Below are positions 8,960-17,471 of a stretch of DNA of 27,040 nt, in pieces (within the stretch, counting starts at the first letter, position 1; every line of letters starts with the position of its first letter). A program made the position numbers and the translations under genes. The stretch lies in the IMG/VR virus record IMGVR_UViG_3300024999_000330, positions 1 to 27,040 of that record. The stretch is one strand, 5' to 3'. The notes beneath the pieces were generated by a model. The model was not told the DNA's origin and ran no database searches. It saw nothing but the letters and a program-made list of their open reading frames with translations. The stretch is from a virus.

Positions 8960-10345
8960 CTATGAAATTCCACCTGATTTAATAATTGGTAATACTGCAT
9001 TCGTATCTATTGAAAAGTCACTTCCAAGAACATTCGATATCTTCGGCGTCCAATACCGTCCATACAAATCACGTCCTATTTTGGTTCTGACAACTTGATG
9101 CACATTCCTTGGAGGTGAAATCCTGACTGATTTAGTATTCGTCATCTTACCTTCTGCTGTCAAATCAAGTTGTATCTTGCCATCAGTTTTTACTCCCATG
9201 TACCAGAAACGAAGATGTTTGTTATTTTGTGAGCCTAAATCAGTAGTTGGCAAAGTAAAGGTAGAAGCAATCAAAGCAGTGTTATCTGTGCTTCCACTAG
9301 CAATCTGAAATAATCCATCACTTCTTGCACCATACAATCCACCATTAAACTTAACCATCGAGTTAAATCCATAATTCTGATACTTACTAGATGCTGCTCC
9401 AATCAAATTAGTTCTGATGCAAACTGAATCATCAATCGTATTGATAACTGTGCTATTATTGATAATTGTAGCACCTCTAGTTCCAGCCTGATAATTGAGT
9501 TTATCTTTAGTAACTACGATCAACTGTCCCTGTGGAGTGCCAATACACAGTCCATCATTGCATGACCATGCAGCACATTCTCCTACATCTGGTGAAAGGC
9601 CAAAGTCTGCACCATTAATATGACCGATTGCTTCTGAATATTCATGCGCAGGACATTCAAGACGTGGATGCCTGATGAGTTCTTTAATATTTGATCCTTC
9701 AAGAAAATAAGTACGCTTGCTATCTGACGCCCACACTCCACCATCAACCGGCTTAAACATCTTTACGTTACTAGCAAACCTTAATCTTGATCGAGCATTA
9801 TCATACAAACCATATCCTAATGGCTCAGAATAATTTACTATTGCCCCATTAACCACGCACATACTTGAAGAAAATAAAGCAAGATGAGTCCCAAGTGGAA
9901 GTGTGCCAAATATCTTAGTTGTCGGCGGACCTACATAAGTTTGTGCTGTCCATGGATAAGATACTCCTGCAGTAATATATCCACTCTCTACTCCGTTACT
10001 ATAATAAGTTCCAAGGCTTGTCTGACACCATCCCATCCTGAGATTCTTAGTCAAGCCTGAACGAACCCCAACAAGAACATTGTTAGTTCCAACTTTATAA
10101 ATGGCTGCGTCACCTACAGTCTCAAGAATAACGAAGCAATCTCCACCGTCACAAAAGATAGAATGATAATTGCCATTTGCAATTAAAACTTGTCCTAGTC
10201 TTCTGGACAATCGACCATTATCATCTATATCAACATCAAGAGCTTCTGCCAGTTCGACGATACCAGTCTCAAAATCAATCTTGAGTCTGGTTGGATCAGC
10301 AATATTGTTCCAACCCGTAGTCCCTGAAAATAATTTTATAGTCAT
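8960..10345 (-). CDS. tail nozzle / tail tubular protein B-like, 461 aa
   Basis: The N-terminus has the pattern typical of phage tail nozzle or stabilisation proteins: a 'WNNIADPTRL' stretch, an acidic ELAEALDVDID segment, then GRLSRRLGQ, which leads into repeated beta strands. The remainder is beta-rich with many short strand-turn-strand units (VCIRTNLIGAASS, FNGGLYGARSDGLFQIASG), consistent with a propeller-like fold as in T7 gp12-type proteins. The length is below that of T7 gp12 but usual for the shorter phage families. It overlaps the upstream Ig-domain gene by four bases. It probably forms the distal tail or a ring contacting the fibres. Family assignment is from N-terminal pattern recognition, not a search. 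Confidence 0.7.
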   Translation of the reverse strand: MTIKLFSGTTGWNNIADPTRLKIDFETGIVELAEALDVDIDDNGRLSRRLGQVLIANGNYHSIFCDGGDCFVILETVGDAAIYKVGTNNVLVGVRSGLTKNLRMGWCQTSLGTYYSNGVESGYITAGVSYPWTAQTYVGPPTTKIFGTLPLGTHLALFSSSMCVVNGAIVNYSEPLGYGLYDNARSRLRFASNVKMFKPVDGGVWASDSKRTYFLEGSNIKELIRHPRLECPAHEYSEAIGHINGADFGLSPDVGECAAWSCNDGLCIGTPQGQLIVVTKDKLNYQAGTRGATIINNSTVINTIDDSVCIRTNLIGAASSKYQNYGFNSMVKFNGGLYGARSDGLFQIASGSTDNTALIASTFTLPTTDLGSQNNKHLRFWYMGVKTDGKIQLDLTAEGKMTNTKSVRISPPRNVHQVVRTKIGRDLYGRYWTPKISNVLGSDFSIDTNAVLPIIKSGGIS

Positions 10346-10683
10346 TTCGTATTATCCTGAACTATATCAAATTTTGCTTTTTGAACAGTCCTTACATCCG
10401 TTCCACTAGTTAACTGAATATCATAAAAATAATTTCCAATAGCCGCTGTATTCACTGTAGTTGGTTTAAAGACTACTATTCCAGTTGTTGGATCAGCATC
10501 TACAGTTCCTGTCATATCGAACAGTTTTGTAGTAGCATCTGGTGGATCTTTAATCGTAGTAACTGTCATCTTCAAAGTTGCTCCACTAAGTGATACCGGA
10601 AGAGCTGTATCACTATCAGTAATTGTAAAGGTAAGATCGTAAGAATCACCTCGGTACATTCTGATATCATTTTCGTTTGCCAT
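10342..10683 (-). CDS. BppU-like Ig-fold baseplate / fibre-attachment domain, 113 aa
   Basis: A single small beta domain: IRMYRGDSYDLTFTITD, then SLSGATLKMTV, DADPTTGIVVFKPT, GNYFYDIQL and VRTVQKAKFDIVQD. This strand order (RGDS start, SGATLK, GxVxF, YxYDIQ, KFxI end) is the classic N-terminal domain of phage upper baseplate proteins. I chose ATG at 10683 (MANEND) because GGGAGAATGAT lies just upstream and the large preceding gene stops at 10685; the frame is open further upstream to 10734, but that part overlaps the 1387-residue gene. It probably joins the large surface protein to the tail. As a stand-alone domain it is shorter than typical BppU. Confidence 0.75.
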   Translation of the reverse strand: MANENDIRMYRGDSYDLTFTITDSDTALPVSLSGATLKMTVTTIKDPPDATTKLFDMTGTVDADPTTGIVVFKPTTVNTAAIGNYFYDIQLTSGTDVRTVQKAKFDIVQDNTK

Positions 10684-10684
10684 A

Positions 10685-13600
10685 TCATTCTCCCTTTGTT
10701 GCGATGTATGTAGTCTGACTGAGGGTCGCAACAATCTCCGCAGCTACTATAGCCTCTATTTCGTGAGTATCATAAGAAGCCATAATCTCATCCTGAGTAG
10801 AAATAGCTTCAATTTCACTATCTTGAAATATACCCATAATTGTTTCTCGACTTAAAACTGCTTTAATTGTTGGAATAAATAAAGTAGCCTTATATGCTGT
10901 TTCGCCATAACTAACAATCATTTCTGGAAAGTAGCATTCAATTCTGATTGCTGAATAACCATCAATAATTGTGAACAACTCTATCCGACCAGTGTTCATG
11001 ATCGCGGTATTTGTAGGTACATCAACGGCAAAGGATGTCTCGACCTCGAATCCCCAAATAACCACTGTTGTCGTTGAATTATCTTCTGTTGCCAGAGCTT
11101 CTTCAATTATCATAGTAGCAATGATGTATGCTGAAGCTATCTCTTCAATCGCCGCTGTATCTGCAAGAGAAACGTAAATACCTCTCCATGCCACGATGAT
11201 CTCTAATGGTGTCAAAGTATCAGTCAAGCTATCTTCAGATCTCTTGTTAGCACTCTGTATAGCCCTGGATATCGCCCAAGCGTATCCCATGCTATTTGCA
11301 GTACGTTCTCCAGTTAGAGTATCAACTACAGACATACTATTAGAAGTCAATGCTACTTCTGGAGCGTTACCGTCTCCAGCAACAACAATGCTTGCTGTTT
11401 CTATTTCTACTCCCGAAGTAGCAGTGACTTGCCATGATACCTCGGTAATTATTTTTGTTTCAGTTGTACTTGCAGTGAAGGCAAGTATCGCTGGAGAAGC
11501 AACATCAATTGTCAAGGAGTCAGCACCAGCATCCGAGAAAGAAAGTGAACCGATTTCCGTAGAGGTTGGCGCAATTGTTGCAGTCCCAGTATCATTTAGC
11601 GTTGCTCCGATAACATCTCCACCACACTTAATCACCAAGGCGAACCCGTATAGTTCTGCCTGATTGATGTTGTTCAAGAGGATACTGGAATCTCCACCTA
11701 TCCTGGTGCATCCAACTGATAGGGCCTGCTCCCAATCAGTATAAGGCGGAACAGTGTCGTAAAAGTAATCGGATGCCAAAGTAATTCTTGGATATACTCC
11801 TATTTCGGGAACGGAATAATAGTCATTTGTAGAAAGAACTCCGACCACCATATCTCCGAGAACATAGTCAATATCCGAAATGGTGATGCCGTTCAAATAC
11901 CCTGCTGTCGTTCCCGACAGACTCCTGATCGGATCGCTTGAGATATCGGCATGTTTGACTTGAAAGGCGATAAACAGATCTGAATCGCGTTCATCAATCT
12001 CATTGCCATAATGTGGATTGTCTATGCCAATAGCTAGCGTCCCAGAGGTAGGATTCTTGACATAGGCAACAGTTATCGCCCGATCCGAAGAGTCGAGCAT
12101 GGTGTAATGCGTGGCAGAGACACCGTTCAAGGTCAGCGTGTAATCTCCGATTCCGAGCCAGGTGTCGGCATTGCTCCAATGTGAGGAAAAGATAACAACA
12201 AAAAGATTCACTCCTGACTCAATGATAACGCCCACGGCCGATGGATTGCTCCTGATAAGATAGGCATAACACCCAGTACGTGGTGCATTCACCACACCTG
12301 TGGGAATATCCACATACGATCCGTCGATCACGATAGGCAGGAGAGAGTTCTCAACGTCAGCATCATACAGCTCGTAAACCTGCGGTCTGTCAGAGATGGC
12401 CGCAGTCTCAGGCACGGACACATCATTGAGCAGGGTATCTATCCACTCAGGAGCATTCTTACATCGCAGACACAAGGCAACCGCGATGGGAGGGCGTTGT
12501 CCTGCCTGACGAAGGATTCCGAAGTCTGTCTCTGGTCCCATTGATATGCCAACAACTCCGTGCCATCCGCCCCAACTACCACTGCCCCCTTGAGTGACCT
12601 TGGCGTACTGCACTAATGGAGACGGAGGTGGCGGATATGTAGCCATTGGAGGAGCCTCGGTCATATCTGTAAACTCAACATCGCTGCAAATCATTCCAAT
12701 CAGAATATCCCCTGGAGAATGAGTTAAGTCATCAGGGGGGATATACGTGTCATAAGTGAATCCAAAGTCGTTTCTGGCGACACTGACTACCGAGTCGGTG
12801 ATGATGTCGACGTTTTTCAGGAAATTCAGCACGAACATAGAGTACGTCGAAGTATTCTCCATGTAGCAGTCCCAACTGAGTGCCTGCTCTCCCTGCGGTG
12901 GATTAACGAAGACATACGCTGCGACAGCGGCCAGGTTTGTGGTCTCGTAATAAGTGGCTATGCGCTGCGTGAAAGGTTCCCCGTTCAGGTAGAAGAACGT
13001 CCTTGTTGTAGATGTAGGCGTAGCCCAATCAGAGAAAGCATAAGGAGAATACGCCGTACAGAACAGCACGATGACCTCAGTCCCTGCCGGAATATTAATC
13101 GTGTAGCCGAAGTTTACTTGTGTCTCCGGGATTATTACGAGCGGAGCAGCCCTGTTGATCGTCGCATACGGACCTTCAAGTACGAGGATATTACTCACCT
13201 CGTCTTGGTGCGCATTTGGTGCTTCTCCGTCAGAAATTGTGGCAGGAGCACTACTCTCATCTTGGGCGACTATCACTACATCGCCGCCATCCAATCTGCC
13301 CTGAAGGTTGATTGCCATCAGGGACATCGCGTTACGGGTGGTATTTGTCGTGTAAACTCTGTGAGTGTTGATGGTCTTGTCAAAAACCACCATCCCTGCA
13401 TCTATGCCGTTTGGGGAAAACGATCCAATAAGTGTTTGAAAGTCGTCGGTGTAAGTCTCTCCGATGAGTTGAGTTTCGTAACTTAATACTGCCACTCCCA
13501 CCGTAAGTCCTATGGGGTCGTAGGCGTAGCCAGAAAGGATAGCGGGATCAGCCGAAATTGTCCCGCTGGAATGCATGGTGCTGACAATGGGATTCTCTCC

Positions 13601-14848
13601 GGTGCCTGTGTAAAACATCAGGCAAATGTGGTCTACTTTTTCGTCAGCATCCCCAGAGTTCCACGCAAATGTCTGTGCACCGATCAGCGGGTCGTGCTGG
13701 ACTATGAAGCACGTTTGCCCCCAATCGTTAAGAATGCCCTCCTGTACGAACGATTCTCCGCCCATCGTTGGCATCGGAATGCTGGAGATTGGCCCCATAT
13801 AGGAATAGTCGAAAACGAGCATTACTCCCACGACGAGCGTCGTCCCTGCGGGAACTGTAACGGAGAAACTTACCGATGACTGCGGCCCAGAAAAAGAACT
13901 CAGATATGCAGCCCCGGTTTGCGACGGGGGGGTGCTGGTCCTGACAGTGTCTTCAACACTTGCCGATTCTTCAGCACCATCTGTAGGCATATAGGGGAGT
14001 CGTCCGTCTGCGGTATCTGCGACCTCGTCTGTCTCTTCCTGGCTCACTCCGTATATTACCCCAGCGTCGGGCGTATCTCCTGCTGAAGAAGACTCCGCTG
14101 CATCTGTGAGAACAGGCAGAGAGCCGTTTGGCGAATCGGAGGTGGCGGCAGATTCTGTAATCCCTGCATCGTATGTGGTACCTCCCACGGGAGCCAGGGC
14201 GATGGTCAGGAATGCCGCCGTGACCGCTGTTGCACTGGAAACCGATGTTGTCCCGGTGTTCCCCGCCGTAGACTTGGTCGCTGTGCAAAGGCCAAGTCCG
14301 CCGCCCACACCTGAATTCCCGGTCTGGTCAACACGCGGAAACATCGAATCTGTGTCAAAACCGTAGTTAATCCACCATGTCAGCAGTGTATCTGTCTGTG
14401 TGGCATCGCGATCATTGCCGATGCACAAGAGAATGAGACAGTCTGCGACGGTGGTTACGACAGCGGGAAGAGTCCACGATGTAGACCCAGTCGCTCGGAC
14501 CGATCCAGCAGTAACATTTATCGGAGTGGTAGCGTTAGCATTGTAGAAGCTGAACATTTGGCCTGCTGTATAACTGCCAGCATCAGCAATACTGACTGCA
14601 GACTCAGAAGAGGCAGATACTTTCCAGAATGCATACAGGCGAACACCACCAGCAGATCCAGCAGTACCAGTGCCTTGAGGAGAGTTATCAACCTGCGTCC
14701 ATCCGCTCGGAGTAGCGACTGCTTCATTGGCAGTGTTCACCAGCAGGAGAAGGATATCTCCAGCTGAATATGTAGCAGGTACAGGAACAGAGATTGCCCC
14801 TGTTCCTATCGTAAATGTACCCTTATTTCTATATGATGGAGCAGCCAC
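10685..14848 (-). CDS. 1387-aa multi-module phage surface / tail protein
   Basis: GTG start nine bases after the previous stop, with AGAG as a weak ribosome site. Residues 1-220 form a beta-sandwich module (YSAGDILLLLVNT, LTIALAP). An acidic Ser/Thr/Asp linker with degenerate ES-A-DT repeats follows (about 222-300). Three diverged modules then come at roughly 334, 588 and 879; each has a hydrophobic strand (PAGTTLVVGVML; PAGTEVIVLFC; SGVNLFVVIF), then an NGE/GVS turn, then an NP/Q-x-x-x-W/I strand (GAQTFAWN; GEQALSWD; SGTLAIGI). From about 1100 on there are more acidic linker repeats, and the C-terminus has LSRETIMGIF- and EIEAIV-type repeats. No catalytic motif. Likely an adhesive tail or capsid appendage. 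Most of it (about 11.5-14.5 kb) is GC-richer than the flanking genes. Confidence 0.8.
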   Translation of the reverse strand: MAAPSYRNKGTFTIGTGAISVPVPATYSAGDILLLLVNTANEAVATPSGWTQVDNSPQGTGTAGSAGGVRLYAFWKVSASSESAVSIADAGSYTAGQMFSFYNANATTPINVTAGSVRATGSTSWTLPAVVTTVADCLILLCIGNDRDATQTDTLLTWWINYGFDTDSMFPRVDQTGNSGVGGGLGLCTATKSTAGNTGTTSVSSATAVTAAFLTIALAPVGGTTYDAGITESAATSDSPNGSLPVLTDAAESSSAGDTPDAGVIYGVSQEETDEVADTADGRLPYMPTDGAEESASVEDTVRTSTPPSQTGAAYLSSFSGPQSSVSFSVTVPAGTTLVVGVMLVFDYSYMGPISSIPMPTMGGESFVQEGILNDWGQTCFIVQHDPLIGAQTFAWNSGDADEKVDHICLMFYTGTGENPIVSTMHSSGTISADPAILSGYAYDPIGLTVGVAVLSYETQLIGETYTDDFQTLIGSFSPNGIDAGMVVFDKTINTHRVYTTNTTRNAMSLMAINLQGRLDGGDVVIVAQDESSAPATISDGEAPNAHQDEVSNILVLEGPYATINRAAPLVIIPETQVNFGYTINIPAGTEVIVLFCTAYSPYAFSDWATPTSTTRTFFYLNGEPFTQRIATYYETTNLAAVAAYVFVNPPQGEQALSWDCYMENTSTYSMFVLNFLKNVDIITDSVVSVARNDFGFTYDTYIPPDDLTHSPGDILIGMICSDVEFTDMTEAPPMATYPPPPSPLVQYAKVTQGGSGSWGGWHGVVGISMGPETDFGILRQAGQRPPIAVALCLRCKNAPEWIDTLLNDVSVPETAAISDRPQVYELYDADVENSLLPIVIDGSYVDIPTGVVNAPRTGCYAYLIRSNPSAVGVIIESGVNLFVVIFSSHWSNADTWLGIGDYTLTLNGVSATHYTMLDSSDRAITVAYVKNPTSGTLAIGIDNPHYGNEIDERDSDLFIAFQVKHADISSDPIRSLSGTTAGYLNGITISDIDYVLGDMVVGVLSTNDYYSVPEIGVYPRITLASDYFYDTVPPYTDWEQALSVGCTRIGGDSSILLNNINQAELYGFALVIKCGGDVIGATLNDTGTATIAPTSTEIGSLSFSDAGADSLTIDVASPAILAFTASTTETKIITEVSWQVTATSGVEIETASIVVAGDGNAPEVALTSNSMSVVDTLTGERTANSMGYAWAISRAIQSANKRSEDSLTDTLTPLEIIVAWRGIYVSLADTAAIEEIASAYIIATMIIEEALATEDNSTTTVVIWGFEVETSFAVDVPTNTAIMNTGRIELFTIIDGYSAIRIECYFPEMIVSYGETAYKATLFIPTIKAVLSRETIMGIFQDSEIEAISTQDEIMASYDTHEIEAIVAAEIVATLSQTTYIATKGE

Positions 14849-14857
14849 AATACTCTA

Positions 14858-15565
14858 TTAGGTCAGAGTGGCAGTATAACTAACATTCAACGTATCACCA
14901 TTAGCAAGAATCTTGTCACCACCAGTAAAAAGCCCAGCCGAAAACAGAGTTCCAGTAGTCCCAGACTTAGTAGATACTGAGTTCAAGAAGCAACCTTTGA
15001 TTGTTGTACCATCACCATTGATTGAATAGACACAAGCTGCGGACAGCGCTTTACTACCTGCTGCCGCTGCACTCCACGCGGTCGTTACTCTGGCTGCCTG
15101 TGAATATTCAACGTCTTCAGCCCATCCACCATGTGAAGCCATAGTATCGGTTACAGCTGCACCAGTCGTATAACTGGTAGAACTGATCAAACCAATATAC
15201 CATGCAGCAGTATAAGATGATCCGGCAAGATACTTATCCAGCATGTCATTCTTGCCGGCAGTCGTAACAAGGTTATCAAATGCCTCGGTCCACTTGACTT
15301 CCAGCTGGATCGAGGCGAACTCGGCCAGCATCTTACGAATGGACGCCCGCCGCAGGAACCTCCGAACCTTCCCTGCTTTCTTGAAGGCGAGAATCTTGTC
15401 GCGCAACAGAACATACCGTGCCCGAAACTCTTCAACCGGGCCGACGCACTCGACCCCGTACCGGCCGATGGCCTTGGATTGCTCTACCGCCTCGACGTTC
15501 TTGCCGATACTCGCGCCCTGAATGGAGAGGCCAAAGGTTTTCTCGCTTTTAACCATGTTCAACAT
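14858..15565 (-). CDS. podovirus-like structural protein with an N-terminal insertion, 235 aa
   Basis: From KWTEAFDNLV onward (residue 91) the protein has the pattern of a common phage structural protein found near the adaptor: MLDKYLAGSSYTAAWYIGLI, an Ala/Thr-rich TDTMASHGGWAED stretch, SINGDGTTIKGCFL, SGTTGTLFSAGLF and a C-terminal GDTLNVSYT. Between GVEC (37-40) and this core there is an unusual, very basic helical piece (about 42-88) with KAGKVRRFLRRASIRK, encoded by GC-rich DNA. ATG at 15565 has GAGG seven bases upstream and overlaps the previous gene by seven bases. The function is unknown; by position, a head or tail accessory. Family membership is recognised by pattern only. Confidence 0.7.
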   Translation of the reverse strand: MLNMVKSEKTFGLSIQGASIGKNVEAVEQSKAIGRYGVECVGPVEEFRARYVLLRDKILAFKKAGKVRRFLRRASIRKMLAEFASIQLEVKWTEAFDNLVTTAGKNDMLDKYLAGSSYTAAWYIGLISSTSYTTGAAVTDTMASHGGWAEDVEYSQAARVTTAWSAAAAGSKALSAACVYSINGDGTTIKGCFLNSVSTKSGTTGTLFSAGLFTGGDKILANGDTLNVSYTATLT

Positions 15566-15852
15566 TTATCCACCTCGTCGGGACCAGCAGTAAAAGTTAT
15601 CGGGATAAGCATTCCTTGACCGGCAATGCGGATAGTGTCAGTAAGACGGAAATGGCTTAAAATCTTCCTGGACACCACCTCTCCACCAGACGAAAATTCG
15701 AGAGTGACGTCGCGGTCCTTCCCCTCTCTGTGTTTTTTTGATATGCTCACGCACACATTATCAACACGGAAAAACACGCCTTTTTTGTTTCTGATAACGC
15801 AATCTCCAGGGTCGCTGTCGCCTAGTAATTCAAGTCCTCTTTGTGTCAGCAT
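15559..15852 (-). CDS. small hypothetical phage protein, 97 aa
   Basis: Unrecognised. It is beta-rich and acidic/basic mixed: MLTQRGLELLGDSDPG, VIRNKKGVFFRVDNVCVSIS, a charged KKHREGKDRDVTLEF hairpin, and a C-terminal IRIAGQGMLIPITFT strand. No membrane segment or signal peptide. I prefer ATG at 15852 over GTG at 15855, because GAGG lies about seven bases upstream of the ATG and TGATG couples it to the previous stop. It sits between the adaptor and structural genes, so it may be a small head-completion or tail-joining protein; nothing in the sequence proves this. Confidence 0.65.
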   Translation of the reverse strand: MLTQRGLELLGDSDPGDCVIRNKKGVFFRVDNVCVSISKKHREGKDRDVTLEFSSGGEVVSRKILSHFRLTDTIRIAGQGMLIPITFTAGPDEVDKC

Positions 15853-16046
15853 CACGCCACCTCTTCCAATTCAGATTCAAGGAACCATCGATGATGTGTT
15901 TCTAATACTCCATCATTATTGATATCCGTAGTCCATTCAAGACAATGCTCAAGACACCGCTTCTGCTTGTTGTACTGCACATCAACTACAACCCCCTCAA
16001 CAGTCGGTTGTTTCAACCTTGCTCTTTTTCCTTCTTCCAATGCCAT
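15852..16046 (-). CDS. small hypothetical phage protein, 64 aa
   Basis: Short, charged protein: EEGKRARLKQPTVEGVVVDV, then YNKQKRCLEHCLEWTTDIN and HHRWFLESELEEV. The CLEHC pair and His residues could bind a metal, but no known motif is complete. CAGGAG upstream supports ATG at 16046. It follows the adaptor gene after 19 bases and is coupled to the next gene by TGATG. The pattern VEGVVVDVQYN resembles small phage KOW- or joining-type domains; that resemblance is weak. Confidence 0.6.
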   Translation of the reverse strand: MALEEGKRARLKQPTVEGVVVDVQYNKQKRCLEHCLEWTTDINNDGVLETHHRWFLESELEEVA

Positions 16047-16065
16047 AACAGACTCCTGTTTTAAA

Positions 16066-16734
16066 TTATTTAAGCATCAAACCACGAGAATAAAATGGAA
16101 GTGTTAATTCAAATGTTCTCATTGCTTCAAGAAAAAGCTTTTTAAATTTAATAGTATTTGGTGTCTCACCCTCAAGACCATCTTCAATATGCTCATAAGA
16201 TTTCCAAGCAGCAAAATTCACCAGCAAAGATATATGTAAATGTGATGGAATTCCATCAGGAACATCATCATCTTCAACCATATCAACAGGCATTCTATAA
16301 TAATGCAACGTTAGTGTTTCAGCACTTGCAGGAATACCTTGATAATATAACTTCCTTCCATGTTCAATAGATTCAAAAATCCTACCAGGTTTATTCAACA
16401 ATGGATAAGTTTCTGCAAACTCAATAAATGAATGTGCGATATCAATCTCACTTCCAGTAGGTGAAACTACTAACTGTAAGTCACGTTGAAAATCAGTAGG
16501 CATATCTACAAAAGCATCAGTAAGTGACGTTGTTACAGTATCTATAGTAAACAACTCAGGCAATGGTGGTGTAAGTATATTTGGGATTGGATTATCAATT
16601 CCATCCAATAACGATGGCATTCCACCAGCAATTTCAGAAACTCCTTGATTAATAAAATCTCCCAAGTAATCTTCAAAAGAATCATCATTAATAAGAAGAT
16701 CAACCTTTTCTTTTAATGCACTAAAAGTAGCCAT
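16066..16734 (-). CDS. phage head-tail adaptor-like protein, 222 aa
   Basis: Helical protein with the pattern of phage adaptors: N-terminal LKEKVDLLINDDSF and LGDFINQGVSEI; central DMPTDFQRDLQLV; ETLTLHYYRMPVDMVEDDD; and DGIPSHLHISLLVNFAAW then EHIEDG, ending in FKKLFLEAMRTFEL. The YYR-x-P and D-x-IPxxxH...IEDG series is what I recognise from adaptor/connector families near capsid genes. AAGGAG stands four bases before ATG. In most podovirus-like phages this gene lies close to the capsid gene; here some 9 kb of accessory genes separate them. Confidence 0.7.
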   Translation of the reverse strand: MATFSALKEKVDLLINDDSFEDYLGDFINQGVSEIAGGMPSLLDGIDNPIPNILTPPLPELFTIDTVTTSLTDAFVDMPTDFQRDLQLVVSPTGSEIDIAHSFIEFAETYPLLNKPGRIFESIEHGRKLYYQGIPASAETLTLHYYRMPVDMVEDDDVPDGIPSHLHISLLVNFAAWKSYEHIEDGLEGETPNTIKFKKLFLEAMRTFELTLPFYSRGLMLK

Positions 16735-16742
16735 AAAGCTCC

Positions 16743-16982
16743 TTATAAATCATCTGGAGTTATTGGGGTAGTTATAAAATTTTCCTCTGGTTCAGGCCTA
16801 TGCACAGGAACACTTTGCTTCTCGCCTAATGGTTTTGGATCAGTATACTGTGGATGCTTTTCTTCCCAACAGGTATCAGCACAAACAAACAACTTATCCC
16901 AAGTCATACGACATTCAGATGCATATCTTTGGAAGCCACATTGATCACAGATTACTAAATAATCACCAGGTTTATATGACAT
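16743..16982 (-). CDS. phage zinc-ribbon structural-region protein, 79 aa
   Basis: Two CxxC-type pairs: CDQCG near residue 12 and CADTCWEEKHPQ near 34-45. Between them lies YASECRMTWDKLFVC. This TWD-x-L-x-VC...W-x-x-x-HPQ pattern occurs in many small phage proteins near the capsid or tail genes. The last 30 residues are Pro/Glu-rich and flexible. AAGG lies upstream of ATG at 16982, 12 bases after the lysozyme stop. It probably binds one zinc ion. Its exact role in phages is not established; it marks the return to the virion-assembly block. Confidence 0.7.
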   Translation of the reverse strand: MSYKPGDYLVICDQCGFQRYASECRMTWDKLFVCADTCWEEKHPQYTDPKPLGEKQSVPVHRPEPEENFITTPITPDDL

Positions 16983-16994
16983 TATTTACCTTCT

Positions 16995-17471
16995 TTATGA
17001 CAACCATAATTGAATTTCTTTTTCTCTGCGATTAATCAAACCTTGAACCACTTTTCCGTTGTCATATTTCCAGCGCCGCAGTTGGCTCGGCACCACCCCA
17101 TACTGGTCCTGATTGAGAACTCGAAGCAGAGTAGAATCTAGAAAGCTTTCGTCGCCAACATTGAAAGTAAAGCTTACCAGTGTGTTAAACTGATTCTGTG
17201 TGAGTGGCACTTTGACTCCACGATTCACTACCTTAACCACCGCCCGAATATCTTGTTGACAGAGATCTAATACTTGTGCATCAGTTAATCCGTGTCTATA
17301 TTCTACAACAGCTTTACCAATTACAATCTTTCCTGATCTACGCTCAGATAATGTCAATAAATGACCAATACCAATAGTAGGCTCACCACCAGAATCAAGA
17401 TAAACTTGTCTATAGATTCCCTCAACATCCTTCAAAAAGACATAAAATTTGCCATCAACTTTCATGTTCAT
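16995..17471 (-). CDS. GH24 lysozyme (endolysin), 158 aa
   Basis: Hydrolyses the peptidoglycan glycan strand. The catalytic set E-8x-D-5x-T is plain: Glu17, Asp26 and Thr32 in the VEGIYRQVYLDSGGEPTIGIGH region, as in T4-like phage lysozymes. Later family markers are LTQNQFNTLVSFTFNVG and the C-terminal GLINRREKEIQLWL. The length is normal for the family. No signal peptide or signal anchor, so it probably needs a membrane pore for release. ATG at 17471 overlaps the peptidase stop (ATGA) with AAGG upstream, so the two are translationally coupled. Residues are seen in the sequence; lytic activity is inferred. Confidence 0.92.
   Translation of the reverse strand: MNMKVDGKFYVFLKDVEGIYRQVYLDSGGEPTIGIGHLLTLSERRSGKIVIGKAVVEYRHGLTDAQVLDLCQQDIRAVVKVVNRGVKVPLTQNQFNTLVSFTFNVGDESFLDSTLLRVLNQDQYGVVPSQLRRWKYDNGKVVQGLINRREKEIQLWLS

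Noticed and set aside
11196-14366. Plus-strand frames opposite the 1387-residue gene (for example 11196-11663, 13118-13486, 14106-14366)
   Set aside because: Antisense to a well-supported modular gene, with no ribosome sites or recognisable domains.
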